A stretch of DNA of 64,000 bases from Glyphotaelius pellucidus (lineage: Eukaryota; Arthropoda; Insecta; Trichoptera; Limnephilidae): NCBI GenBank assembly GCA_936435175.1, contig OW386559.1, positions 18,340,264-18,404,263 on the forward strand, read 5' to 3'. Shown one piece after another: positions 11,156 through 21,898 of the stretch. The notes beneath the pieces were generated by a model. That model made no database searches. It saw only the letters and a program-made list of their open reading frames with translations, and was not told the DNA's origin. Position 1 is the stretch's first letter. Each line of letters starts with the position of its first letter. The position numbers and the translations under genes were made by a program.

Positions 11156-12205
11156 TTATAAGATGTAGTCATAATAATGTGTTTTTATTGATTTTTTGAA
11201 TTTTTTATAATTAGTTTCAAATCTTAGATTAACTGGTAATTGGTCAAACCATTTCACTCCAGTATATTTATAGAATTGTTGGGCTGTGGTAGTGTTACAA
11301 CGTGGGACAGTCATAGAGCCAAGTATATTTGTTCTAATGCTGTTTGAAAAATGAGTAAGGTTCTCATTATTGAAGCAATCTTTGTGTATTTGTAAAATTG
11401 TAATTTTTTTATAAATAATGTGAAGTGAAGGTTCTTTAAAATCTTGAAATAGTTTAATGGTGGGGTAATCATATAACTTTTTTAAAATTATTTTTATTAT
11501 TGTTTTTTGAATGATTTCCAAAGGTAAAAGAGAAGTTTTGAAGGCACCACCCCAACCAACAATTCCATATTGTAGCACTGATTGAATTAAGGAAAAATAA
11601 ATGGTTCTTAACATCGTAATATTTAAAATGTTTCGAATTTTAATAAAAATGTACATTAATTTTCTTATTCTCTCAACTGTTGAACTGATTTGTATTTTCC
11701 ACTTTATGTTGCTATCTATAATTACACCCAGGTATTTAACGTTGGTTTTAACAGTAAGTGTAGAACAATCAGGTTTACATGGATATGAATTTGAATTACA
11801 ATCATATGAGTGGATACATATGTTTACATTCTCAGGGATAGCATTTTTATTCAAAGTGAATGGTATAACAAAAGTTTTATCAGTATTTAGGGATAGTAAA
11901 TTTTGATCAAACCATTTTTTTATTATATTTATATCTAATTCCGCCGTTCTTTGAGTTTCAGTCCAGGTTATTCCCTCAGTTCAAATTGCTGTGTCATCAG
12001 CATATGATATTAGTTTGGACTTTATGGTGAGTTTAAAAATATTATTCGCATAAATGATAAAAAGTATTGGACCCAGTACCGTTCCCTGCGGGATTCCAAA
12101 TTTACTGATCTGGGAATCATTCAGAAAACCATTTAACTTGACAAATTGCTCTCTATGAAGTAGATAATTTTCGATCTGGACTAGTGTTTTTTTCCTGGCA
12201 GTATT
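11156..12205 (-). pseudogene. LINE reverse transcriptase, C-terminal part, broken
   Basis: A minus-strand non-LTR retrotransposon fragment. In order it shows the RT fingers/palm motif GIPQGTVLGPILF (block B), then the catalytic block SYADDTAI, then the thumb with VKYLGVIIDSNIKW and a C-terminal region with SVLQYGIVGWGG. A stop follows the YADD block directly, separating the motif from the 232-codon C-terminal frame at 11156-11854. Block A with the first catalytic aspartate and the endonuclease are missing, so it is 5'-truncated and dead. Clade is uncertain (L2/Daphne/Jockey-like). It would have copied LINE RNA at a nicked chromosomal target. Confidence 0.85.
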
Positions 12206-12794
12206 TGAATGAAAAAACGTTTTATATTTTCGTTATTTGGCGGTACAACCTCGCCGCACACCCCCCTCTGGGACACTTATTTTATTTTGGGTGAGAAGTT
12301 ACAACCTAAACCGACTGCGTATTGTACATAAGTATCAACTGTCAATGGAACCGTTTATCTATCTTCTACACCGTTCCACACTCATAGCGCGAAACTTTGG
12401 GGAGTGATTATTCATAACTTGCAGAAAATGTATAACTTTTTTTATTTGCTGCCCAAATGAAAAAAAAAAATGAATTTCTTATTTCTGTTTGGTTTACGAA
12501 GCGTAAACACACTTTAATAATTGTTTTTGATTGAAACAACAATATAACAGAACTGAGTTAATTGAATGCTCGTTTGTACCTAGATTGAATTAGTTAACCT
12601 AGTTGGCAGCACTTTCTTGGAAGTAGTAGATGTGTTCAACTGCACGGAATATGGTTATAAGAAGGCTATAATGACATCCGTAATAATATCCAATGTTATC
12701 ATCATCCCATTCTTCTGCATGGGTTCTATATAATTAAATTAGCATATTATGCTGCATTGTTAGGTACTGTTCAACAAATTATTATTTTTTATTA
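12206..12794. other. no gene seen
   Basis: AT-rich DNA without a recognised element. Confidence 0.4.
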
Positions 12795-12990
12795 GGTTTT
12801 TTATTTATTTATTTATTTGAACAAAAATACATAAACATTGTAAGAAAACTTTGGCTGTCCAACTAAGAGATTTCCCGTTTCAGGGCAGTCAAATTGCCCG
12901 GTTTAGTTCACATTAGATAGTTGTTTTTTGTAGAACTTAATTTGATATTAATGAGGGCACAAGTGCCGTTTACATTTTTTGGAAACGTTA
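12795..12990 (-). repeat. LINE 3' end fragment with (TAAA)n tail (family I), copy 1
   Basis: A (TTTA)n run at 12799-12822, read on the minus strand as a (TAAA)n tail. It is preceded by sequence containing CCCGTTTCAGGGCAG that recurs beside the longer (TTTA)n run at 61376-61560. The arrangement fits the 3' untranslated end of a LINE. Confidence 0.55.
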
Positions 12991-13233
12991 GATTCACAGT
13001 GCAAGGTTATAAAAGCAATAAAATATAATAATTAAAGTTTAAAATTTATATATAATTAAAGCTATAAAGAAAAAAATAAATTTATATTCACTGATTTATG
13101 AAACGAAAAAAATTTGTCGAAACTTATGCCACATGTTTGTTATTTTTTGTCGCAATAGGTCAGGTTTTTTATTAAATATTTGAAACGTGAGGGTGGCCAT
13201 TAAGTTATCCTAATACGTGCATTACTCGTGAAA

Positions 13234-13675
13234 CGTAGAAAGGACACTGATCTAATTTGCATATTAAAAATTATCAACAGTATTACTGACACACCTGCTT
13301 TGTTACAACTCATCCAGTTTAACATTCCTTCCCGTAGACTCCGTAATAATCAATTGCTGTTCCTCGATCAATTCTACTAATTATGGATATCATTCTCCTT
13401 TATCCAGAATGTCGAGACTTGTTAACGTAAGTCAAAACATTGAATTTTTTGGTGTTAGCCTAAATGATTTTCGGCAGTCGATACGAAATGTGTAATTTTT
13501 AAAGTCTTTTAAATCCATCTTCAAGCTTTGACTTGTAGTCTTCTATATTTTCTTTATATTATAATTTGTCAATGCTCTTCATTAATACGTACTTTCCTTT
13601 CAGTCATCTCTTCTTTTTTATTCGTGTTATTGTTATGTTATTAATGGACTATTTGTCCGTAAATAAATAAATAAA
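13234..13675 (+). pseudogene. Jockey-like LINE, C-terminal fragment and 3' end
   Basis: Plus-strand remnant of the last part of a LINE polyprotein. The peptide shows the C-terminal signature of insect Jockey-like elements: IPSRRLRNN, then after a +1 frameshift near 13378 TNYGYHSPLSRM, then SLNDFRQSIRN and a stop at 13493-13495. About 165 bp of 3' untranslated sequence follows, ending in (TAAA)n at 13660-13675. The catalytic domain is missing. Confidence 0.7.
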
Positions 13676-13853
13676 TTATTCGTAAAAGTTAGCTACGATT
13701 ACATTACACAATTTTTATTTTGGTATGATTAGGATATTTTTCGTTAATTATCACAAATAACCCACCCCCAAAGTTTCATGGTTTATATACATGCAAAAAA
13801 GTGCCTTTGGGTGGCTTTGTACTTTATACAAATCTACAGTTTTATTACTCTTT

Positions 13854-14116
13854 CCAGAGTGGAAGATACTATCAGTATCGCCCTGGTGTAAGACCACCAT
13901 TCAGAATTGAAAAGTTGCTTGAAATGGCTTTAGCCGTGTTTAGTGACCAGATCTGAATAGCCATGTTCTTCCCCACCTCCTTCTTCCGCATCTCCTTCCC
14001 GTCCCCACTACCTTTAGCCTCACAACATACCCCAATTGGGGATGCCATTGTTTCACTGGCTCCAGACGGGAGCAGTTGGAACTCTTGTGCGGTATTAACT
14101 GTAAAAAAAAAAAAAA
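13854..14116 (+). mobile_element. SINE-A body without tRNA head
   Basis: Begins at the CCAGAGTGGAAGATACT block, runs through the whole body and ends in GGTATTAACTGT plus a pure A run. The head and linker are missing, so the copy is 5'-truncated in the way expected of target-primed reverse transcription. Confidence 0.8.
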
Positions 14117-14289
14117 TACTGAGATTGATGAAATTTTGCACACTTGATTTTCAAAAAAATAAAAAGGTTACCATTTACTTTAAATTTAGAAAAACTACCC
14201 CCCATACCATTTTGCACCGCTTAATGCTGAATTTTGATATTTTTTGATTCAATTACTCAACGTTCAAAATAAAAAGAAAATAACTTTAA

Positions 14290-14719
14290 GGCGGCGCTAT
14301 TCGGCTGAAAAAGAAGAAGATGGAGAGATGTGTAATTACGAATTTTGGACAGAGCGCGCTAATATGTTAAGCGATGAAATCGCAGCGAAAATGGCGAAAA
14401 AGCTTAATAAAACTTGACTCGTTTAAAATCGAGCAAAAATCTCTTAGAACTTATCTTAAGTATCGTTAAGAAACATTGTGATTTTTTTCACAAATATAAC
14501 TTAATAAATAAATAATAGAAATAGACTTGTTTTAAATAATTTTCGGAGCATACTTTGCGATTTTTTTCTATCGAGGGAATTTCATATAATTTGCGTTTCG
14601 GCGTGGAACGTATCTAAATATTATCTTAAAAAATAACATATATTTTTTTAAGAGCTTAAAAACTTCAAATGTTTAAGGGAGATATGTAAGAAATCGGTCG
14701 AAATACGAATAGTGGACCC
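14290..14719 (+). mobile_element. TTAA-flanked MITE (MITE-T), copy 1
   Basis: A 430-bp element bounded on both sides by TTAA (14286-14289 and 14720-14723). The ends are imperfect inverted repeats: GGCGGCGCTATTCGG on the left and GGGTCCACTATTCG on the reversed right end. A 34-codon stretch near the left end reads EEDGEMCNYEFWTERAN onward to LNKT and a stop. The same peptide is kept in the other copies. TTAA targets are typical of piggyBac-type transposons, but the terminal bases differ from classical piggyBac, so the superfamily is open. Confidence 0.8.
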
Positions 14720-14723
14720 TTAA

Positions 14724-15270
14724 ACCCCTGATTTTGAAAACGATTTATTTAAATCTTCATGGGTGAAAATTTGCGAATAAAAAGTTGTTTTCAGATTTTT
14801 TAAACTATAATTATATTAAACATCTTCTGACCTTGCTGCCGTGGGTACTTACCGAGAGCTAAGCCTTAAAAAGTTCAGCATACAGGGGGCTTATTAAGCA
14901 TACAGGGGGCTTATAAACCGATAAAAAAGTAAAACACCAGAGACACTTAGATAATTTCATAGAAAACTCGGAAGGCGGATGTAGGGATAGAATAACAGAA
15001 TTTATTACAGATAATAAAAGCTGCAAACGGCGGGGTCATAAATTAGTATGCGGGGCGGGGCTGATCCGCTGGCTTTTCACGAATGAACGAAAAGGAAATG
15101 TATGGAAAGAAAGGCAGTGCTTTTTTCCACTTAGGGAAAATATATTTGAAATTTCAGTAGAAATTTGTGATGAATTTTTGCAATATCGTTGATTGGTTGA
15201 GTGATTTTTGATTTAGTTCAGTGGTTCAATCTTGGGTGATTTTATTTATTAATTTTTATAATTTATTTAA
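14724..15270. other. no gene seen
   Basis: AT-rich DNA containing a 16-bp direct duplication (GCATACAGGGGGCTTA at 14879 and 14898). No supported gene. Confidence 0.4.
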
Positions 15271-15907
15271 CTCTCAGTATCGCCCTATTCAGAATTGAAA
15301 TGTTGCTTGAAATGGCTTTAGCCGTGTTTGGTGACTAGATCTAAATTATTTTTTTTTACAGTTAATACCCTACAAGAGTCCCAACGGCTCCCGTCTGGAG
15401 CCAGTGAGACTATGGCATCCCCAATTGGGGTATGTTGTGAGGCTGGAGGTGGTGGGGAGGGGAAGGAGATAGGGAAGAGGAAGATGGGGAATTACCTGGC
15501 TATTCAGATCTGGTCACTAAACACGGCTAAAGCCATTTCAAGCAACGTTTCAATTCTGAATGGTGGTCTTATACCAGGGCGATACTGATAGTATCTTCTA
15601 CTCTGGAGCGTGCCGCAAATATACTATATATTATTTTGAATGAATAAATTGTGAAATAACACAAATTAATCAAATAAAATTTATTAGCGCACGCCGGTTC
15701 GAACCCGCGACCTTCCAGGCGAATGGCCAGGTACTTCCTCACCTTCCTCTTCCCCATCTCTTCTTCCCCATATCTTCTCCCCATCTTCCCCTCCCCACTA
15801 CCTTCAGCCTCACAGCCTTACCCCAATTGGGGAATCATATTCTCACTGGCTCCAGACCGGAGCAGTTGGGACTCTTGGGCAGTATTCATATAATTTATTT
15901 TTTTTAA
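15271..15907. mobile_element. cluster of three SINE-A pieces in alternating orientation
   Basis: 15271-15345 is a plus-strand body fragment. 15347-15717 is a nearly full minus-strand copy with linker and B box (GGTTCGAACCCGCG). 15718-15907 is a plus-strand 3' half ending in GTATTCATATAATTTATTT. The minus copy and the right-hand plus piece meet head-on within a few bases, making a long imperfect inverted repeat. Confidence 0.8.
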
Positions 15908-16249
15908 ATTAAAAAAAAAAATGCAGTCTCTCAACCTATTATTGAGTATGGTATAATAGTATGGGGAGGTGATGAAGTATAAAAAATCCAGTCCAGGATT
16001 TGGAACCCTTTCAAAAAGAATTCAATTTTGAATTTCACATAAATTTGTTTAGTTATATGTTCACAATTATTTATTATTACATTTTCGACAACATATAAAT
16101 ATTATGTCCTAATAAATAAAAAAAAAAAAACTTGTAATATTTACAAATTACTTTGATTGTTTCGATTTAACAAATTTATTAATGTATACATACAAATAAC
16201 ATATTTTATTCCTGATTTATTTATAAAGGTACTTATTGATCGTTATTAA

Positions 16250-16715
16250 TAAATATATTGCAGAAACGGGCGGTTTGATAGACTCTCCTAACCTAACAAA
16301 TGGATTGCAATCTTTAGAGCACAGGCGCCAGGTGGGAATGCTGTCCTTGTTCTACCGGTATTACAATGGAAGATGCTCCGAGGAACTAGCGTCATTGATC
16401 CCCTCGGCACCGGTGCGTAGTTGGGAAACTCGCCAAACGCGCGCTCAACATTTGTACACGGTTGACATTAGTCACATGGGAACGGGTCGTTTCTACGACT
16501 CGTTCTTGAGTTCAACAGCTCGGCTGTGGAACGATTTGCCGGCTTCTGTGTTTCCTCCCTCCTACAAAATGGGTCTCTTCAAGACCCATGTTCACTCCTT
16601 CCTCTCCTCAAAAACACCCTCCACACAGCATCTTCAAAGATGACATAGGCCCTGAGGGAAATTATTTTCCTCAGAGCCTCCTGTGTGGAGTTAATGTAAA
16701 AAAAAAATATATATA
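16250..16715 (+). pseudogene. LINE-H pol C-terminus and 3' end, copy 1
   Basis: The last ~125 codons of a CR1/Jockey-like polyprotein (LEHRRQVGMLSLFYRYYNG, later TARLWNDLPASVFPPSY and a stop at 16641-16643). The LINE-H 3' structure and an A-rich tail to 16715 follow. The copy is very similar to the one at 40356-41103, so the family moved recently. The RT core is missing by 5' truncation. Confidence 0.85.
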
Positions 16716-17000
16716 TATTTTATTTTTAAAAACCCTCTTAAAAAATAACTAAATCGTCGATTACAGAAGAATGGTCATTGTCATCCATAAATATAATAAG
16801 AATTAAGTTAGGACATACGTCCATCTTGAATGCTCCATTCCATTCCGAGCATTCAAATGCTCGGTGGAAATGACTTCTGTCTGGTTTTAATTTACAATTT
16901 TTTATTTTTTATTATTGTCTTCTAATTAATTGCCTAATTTTTGCAATAATGTGGCTAAAATTTTATTAATTTATTCAGTAAATTTTTGGAATTTTATTTA

Positions 17001-17190
17001 TGTCCCAACTGCTTGCGAGCCTGCGGGACTATGGCATTCCCAATCGGAGTGTGCTGTGAGGCTGAAGGAAGTGGGAAAAGGAAGGAGATGGGAGGGGGAG
17101 GTTGGAAAGTACCTGATTCTGACCTCTGATCTATTCAGATCCGGTAATATAACACGGCTATCGCTATTTCAAGCAACGTTTCGATTCTGA
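17001..17190 (-). mobile_element. SINE-A body fragment
   Basis: Minus-strand SINE-A 3' half (TGTCCCAACTGC through CAAGCAACGTTTCGATTCTGA in pieces), diverged, lacking the head and the A tail. Confidence 0.7.
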
Positions 17191-17495
17191 GAAAATTTGC
17201 TACTTTGTAACTGCTCCGATTATTCCCTATTATAGTATTTTTCGCATGTTTTGCAAGTGAAATAAAATGTTAAATAAACTAAATTGGCTAAAAATGAAAC
17301 AGATGCTGACCTTGAACCCAATGATATTTATACGTAAAACAGAACCAACCTTCCACCAAAATACTTTTCAATAAAATTACATACTTTCACAGACATAAAC
17401 AAGGAAATGAAAAGAAATCAGGTTAACAAAAAAACGACAAAGCAAATACACACAATATTTTAATATACGAAGGAATTTGGAGAATTTCCAACTTT

Positions 17496-17700
17496 CGACG
17501 GCCTCAATGGTTGGGTAAGACTGTTGACTCTTAATCTGAAGGTCGCGGGGTCGAATACCGACATGGGCAAATAAATTTATTTGATTAATTTGTGTTATAT
17601 CACAGTTATTTCATTAAAAATAGTATAAAGTATTTTTGCCGCGTGTTCCAGAGTGAAAGATACTCTCAGTATCGCCCTGGTGTAAGACCACCATTCATAA
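17496..17700 (+). mobile_element. SINE-A 5' half with tRNA head
   Basis: Head (GGCCTCAATGGTTGGG, B-box-like GGGTCGAATACC), linker TTTGATTAATTTGTG and the start of the body to CCACCATTCATAA, where it stops. The 3' half is missing. Confidence 0.7.
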
Positions 17701-17720
17701 CCCCACATATTTATGGTATT

Positions 17721-18095
17721 ACTAGCTGACCTGACAAACGTTGTTTTGCCATATACATTATTTCTAGGAAATGTTTTTTTAGTTCCGGGGTTGAAAATGA
17801 TTGAATTACTAATATCGCTATTAAAAAATAGGGGTTAATGGTACAAGGATGAAAATTTAGGGCTGTATGTATTTTTTAATGTCTCACCATAAAAAAAATT
17901 AAATTTAAATTTTTGTCCAAAAACTAAAATATAAAAATTCGGGGTGGACCACCCCTAACTTTTAGGGATATGAAAAATAAATGTTGGCCGATTCTCAGAC
18001 CTACCCGATAAGCACACAAAATTTCATTGAAATCGGTTAAGCCGTTTCGGAGGAGTATGATAACAAACACCGTGACATGAGAATTTTATATATTA
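17721..18095 (-). mobile_element. Helitron-like non-autonomous relic
   Basis: Read on the minus strand, the element runs from an AATATATAAAATTCTC start through CTCCTCCGAAACGGC to a GTCAGCTAGT end. Helitrons start with TC and end in CTRG inserted between A and T; the CTAG/T end fits, while the expected 5' TC has changed. Element and class are recognised from general knowledge of similar arthropod repeats, not from a search. Confidence 0.45.
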
Positions 18096-18544
18096 AATAA
18101 CTAATTGTTATTATAAAACGTTATTATAGCTAATAAAGTTTGTTTTACAATTTAAATGTAGATGTAATCACCATTTTTTTCCGAGAAGAGTTTATTATAT
18201 TTCGAGAAGATAAACACATCATTATCGAAAAGTATCCCAACAAAGAAAAAAACTGGAAAGTTTCGCAACATGTTAATGAGAACAACTTTAGTTTAAAACA
18301 GCTTGAAGAAGATAAAAGAAAAAATAAAAAACCTTTGATAGCCATTTTTGCCCAGCTCTTCCACATCAAATCTTCATTTTTGTCTTCGATCGTATTTTTA
18401 CATTTCTTTTTTTATTTATTCTTTATTAACGCCCTTTTTATGGATTTCCGCAGTAAAAATTATGCAATATTTTTTTATATATATCTGAACTGCCTCAATA
18501 TTTTAACAACAACAAAATTTTAACAACATTTTCTTTTTGCTTAG
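18096..18544. other. no supported gene; 127-codon open stretch of low complexity
   Basis: 18140-18523 on the plus strand is open for 127 codons, rich in Phe, Ile, Lys and Asn as expected from AT-rich DNA. No domain, splice context or repeat relation was found. Confidence 0.35.
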
Positions 18545-18715
18545 TGTCAAACTGAAGATGTCCACTGACTTGGTGTAATCATTTCTCTCCATTGATATTT
18601 TGAGCAAGAAGATTATATCGTAGTTATATATTATATATTATCAGAATTACTGTACTAAAATAAATCCCGACAACTAGTTACGCAGTGGAAGATAATAGAT
18701 CTTATATAAAGTATA
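18545..18715 (-). repeat. LINE 3' fragment (family J), copy 1
   Basis: Shares the ordered blocks GAAGATGTCCAC, GACTTGGTGTAAT and AAATAAATCC with the minus-strand LINE end at 57886-58410, so it is a decayed copy of the same C-terminal coding region. Confidence 0.55.
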
Positions 18716-19734
18716 ATTTATATAGGAAAGCAGAACAACAAACCTAATTAAACAAACTGCCTAGTTCTGCATCGACTTATTTTATTTATTGATTGTACTT
18801 ATTCCCAATCTACTATTTTAGGAGAAATATTTTGTTTATAAAGATAATTGTTTTTTGTGATACTTCTAACTAATTATTCACCTCCATTGGTAATATTTTT
18901 TGTCTTTAGGTACTTATTTGTCTATACTTGTTTGTCTATTGTTATTTTTCATGTTATCCTGATGAAGAAACGATTATTTTTAAAACATCTAATTTTTTTT
19001 AAGTAAATGGTGTACACAAATTGATTTGTTTTCATTTAATTAAAATGATGCCACAAAGTGAGCTGCGATTATTGGAGAAATGAAAGAAATGTTATTGTTT
19101 TCTCTTGTTGATTGATCTGTGGTTTTCCCAAATAAAAAAAATCTCACAATTTGTTGTAAGTAATATAAAGTGAAATTTATATGAAATAATAATACGGAAA
19201 GTGTTGAAAACTACAAGGTTTTTGATTATATTAGATCTACTTATTCATGATCTAAAGATCTCCCTAGATACACCTTATTCGTGTCTCTGATACTTGTTGC
19301 GGAATACTAACTAAAAAGGATTAAAGAAAAAATAAAAACAATAATTAGCGATACGGCCGTGTTTCGTGATTCAGAACTCAGATCATTGTTTTATTAAATT
19401 CCATTAGCACTGCTACAATACAGGCCATAGTTTGCACTGACGGTTATCAATATCTTATGATCAAGTCAGTGCCATCGAGCAACGACACCTGACGATTTTA
19501 AATATCGCGTGATCAAGTGCCATCGAGTAACGATAATCTGGAAATTGGGGCAATTGTTGTTGATACTCGTAGTTACTGCTATTTTACCCCCAGCTTATTA
19601 AATAAACAGAGTGATTAGATTATCTTAAACAGTGAAGTTTTCTTAGCGACAGTTCTGTCGTCGTAATTTGGTTTCGTCGTAATCTAGGCCTGAAAAAGGA
19701 TGGCCATATAAGATGTCTATTTATTGTTTGAAAC
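18716..19734. other. no gene seen
   Basis: AT-rich DNA. 19395-19530 contains two similar segments (AAGTCAGTGCCATCGAGCAA and AAGTGCCATCGAGTAACGA). Nothing else was recognised. Confidence 0.35.
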
Positions 19735-20510
19735 ACTTACAGAGTGTTAACAATGATTATAGTTATAAATTTGCCATTAGGAAGTACATAGGTATTAACA
19801 CCCCAATTATAAATGTTCACAGCATGCATAATCAGTGTTTACTTGTTACTAGGTACAAAAGGAAATATAAAACATAGTAATGTCAAATATAAAACAAACA
19901 TGCAGAGAAAGAAAAGAAAGATAATAAAAATAAAATGATAATAGAGCAGTCACATAATTGTTTTCCATGATATATCATGGTAGAGGATAATTAATTTGCC
20001 TTTTGAAATATGTAAGACTGTTTCCATAAATATCTATATGGTCACATTCAATGGTATTATATAGACGGCACATTCGAGACAGTGGATTGAAGTATGCAAT
20101 ATTGTTATTAAATAATTCAAGATGGAATGTATTATGACTCCTTAAATTGCGTCTATTAGGAACTTTTATATTAATATTGCTCAGACAATGGGGGGTTCGA
20201 TGCTTATCATAAATAATTTTGTATAGACATATTAAGTCAGCAAATTGTCTTCTTTTTTCAAGGGTTGTAAAATGAAATTGTTGGGATTCGTTCCTCGTAA
20301 GATGGTAAGGCATTTAATCCAAGTTTAAATGATAAAAGAATTTTTTGTACTGATTCAATGGCTTTTGAATATTTTAAATAATGTGGGTTCCATATAACAC
20401 TCTCATATTCCAATTTGCTTCTGACCAACGAGTTGTAAAAGGTTACAATGGATTGAGGATTTTTGAATGGTTTCGATATTCTATGTATGAATCCCATCAT
20501 TTTCAAAGAT
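19735..20510 (-). pseudogene. Jockey-like LINE, C-terminal fragment with frameshift
   Basis: Two overlapping minus-strand frames cover one protein region. 20258-20506 includes the thumb-side SLVRSKLEYESVIWNPHY. 19975-20313 includes LEKRRQFADLICLYKI and the IKVPNRRNLRSHNTF signature. A frameshift near 20290 separates them, and the RT palm motifs are missing. Sequence to about 19735 is probably 3' untranslated. Confidence 0.75.
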
Positions 20511-20603
20511 TTACTCGTGATATCACTGATGTGATGTCAGGCATATGTGTAAGAGAGTCCTCGAGCGCGCTAAATGGGCTAGAACCAAAAAGGGTATTAA
20601 AAG

Positions 20604-21108
20604 TGTCGGGGCGCGTAAATAGCCCCAGACACGAGGGAATATTACCCTATGTAAATCAAGGAAGGTTGAATTCTTCCCTATGTGACACAAAACAGTTTAC
20701 ACAGCAATTCCAAAATCCTAAGTGAAAACAAAACAATACTCACTCAGAGAATGCAGTTCATGCACTATGTCCAGCATTAAACGACACTAGTTTTCATTCA
20801 AACTAATGATTTTTTGCCAAGGCGGTAAGTGCACAATGTCAACATGTGAATCACAGGAAAGAAGTTCAAACAATGAATATAAATTTGCAAATTAATAATA
20901 CGTGCCAAAATCAAATCTTAGATACGACAATAATTCAGTTATGTGAATTATTCTAATATAATTTGACTAGGACTGACATCTCTTGGCTTTCACTAACACT
21001 CACATTGGAAGTAATTGCCTGCTTCACAGAGGTAAGAAAATACACTGTATCTCAATGTCACATAGGTGAATTCTATATAATACAACTAACATAGATGGCG
21101 CGTATCTA
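20604..21108 (+). mobile_element. solo LTR, copy 1
   Basis: A 505-bp block starting TGTCGGGGCGCG and ending GCGCGTATCTA, flanked by exact 5-bp direct repeats AAAAG (20599-20603 and 21109-21113). A second, same-strand copy at 50774-51272 starts TGTAGGGG and ends ATCCA, giving the TG...CA termini expected of LTRs. A small terminal hairpin (GGGGC ... GCCCC) lies just inside the 5' end. No internal retrotransposon is present, so this is a recombination-derived solo LTR. Five-bp duplications suit Bel/Pao, Copia or Gypsy types. It stops 109 bp before the sei exon at 21218. Confidence 0.75.
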
Positions 21109-21217
21109 AAAAGTGTGTGGCGACATTGTGTTTCAATTCAAATAAACATGGAATTCATTGGATGCAAGGCCATTATTAGTATTTTGATTCTAAGTATGCG
21201 TGTTTTAATTGATTCAG

Positions 21218-21458
21218 GTGCTGACGCTGGGCGTGCTGGCCCCGCAGTACCCGGCTCCGCCCGCGCGCCTCCACCGCTTCACCATCCTGCACCACTCCCC
21301 CTACAAGGCGGGATGGGACTGGCTGATCCTCATGCTGGTCATCTACACCGCCATCGTCACCCCCTACGTGGCCGCCTTCCAACTCAACGAGCCCGAGTAC
21401 AGCAAGCGGAAGACGCGCAAGTTCGGAGAGGACCCCATCGTGGTAGTCGACATGCTCG
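21218..21458 (+). CDS. sei: ERG-type K+ channel, internal exon with pre-S1 and S1
   Basis: Internal exon of a voltage-gated potassium channel of the EAG superfamily, ERG branch (insect seizure, vertebrate KCNH2), a plasma-membrane tetramer that repolarises excitable cells. It codes 80 residues plus one base. The order is a pre-S1 linker (VLTLGV, FTILHHSPYKAGWDW), transmembrane helix S1 (WLILMLVIYTAIVTPYVAAF region), and an extracellular stretch ending DPIVVVDML. The ERG form (FTILHxSPxK, IYTAxxTPY) separates it from EAG and ELK. Acceptor TTGATTCAG/GTG and donor CTCG/GTGAGT are canonical; it starts in phase 0 and ends in phase 1. The exon is GC-rich against AT-rich flanks. Oddities: the segment usually reading LGADVLPEYKL is shortened and proline-rich here, and the usual KAVWDW is KAGWDW. 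Confidence 0.88.
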
Positions 21459-21635
21459 GTGAGTCCTTATTTGAATAATATATTGCAGGAGAGCACCTCA
21501 TCAGAGGTTCTCATGGTGAAGTGTTGGCGAAACACCATATTGTAAATCATTTACAAAATCTACACATTATCATTCTAAAGGTAGCATTTCGCGTCATGAT
21601 AGAGACCGGAGACCGGTTTCCCAATTTTTCCATGC
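21459..21635 (+). other. start of sei intron
   Basis: Begins with a GTGAGT donor at 21459-21464. The sequence up to 21635 shows no repeat that I recognise. Confidence 0.7.
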
Positions 21636-21898
21636 CATAGGTCACCCAAGTGGTGACTTAGCAGGGGTTTCCGGGTTCATTGTATGAGGTTTGTCCGGGT
21701 CTTTGCGGTGGATACTTTTGCCCCCTGCCGATGGACCCATACGTCCGTCACTCCTGGAGACATTGCCGGCAGATTCCCGCATACCTTTTTTCTTGCCAGA
21801 ACTTTCTCCCCTTCCTTTCCCTAAAAAATCCCTCCATACAGCTTCTCCAAATATGACATAGCCCCGAGAAGATTTTTTCGCTAGAGGTGCTGTAAAAT
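21636..21898 (+). mobile_element. LINE-H-related non-coding retroposon, plus-strand member of a tail-to-tail pair
   Basis: Starts at GCCATAGGTCACCCAAG, passes GGTTTGTCCGGGTC and CATACGTCCGTCACTCCTGG, and ends in a degenerate 3' structure. It lies 177 bp after the sei exon donor and abuts the oppositely oriented copy at 21899-22240. Confidence 0.7.

Noticed and set aside
16930..17190. Short open frames over SINE-A copies (also at 13.9, 15.3 and 23.4 kb) with similar peptides
   Set aside because: The shared peptide comes from the repeated SINE body, partly on the antisense strand, with truncations; not protein-coding.
18140..18523. A 127-codon plus-strand open stretch
   Set aside because: Low-complexity composition typical of AT-rich DNA, with no domain, no splice context and no repeat support.
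21115..21462. Alternative frames over the first channel exon, plus and minus
   Set aside because: They are shadows of the GC-rich exon. Only the frame with S1 and matching splice phases fits the neighbouring exon.
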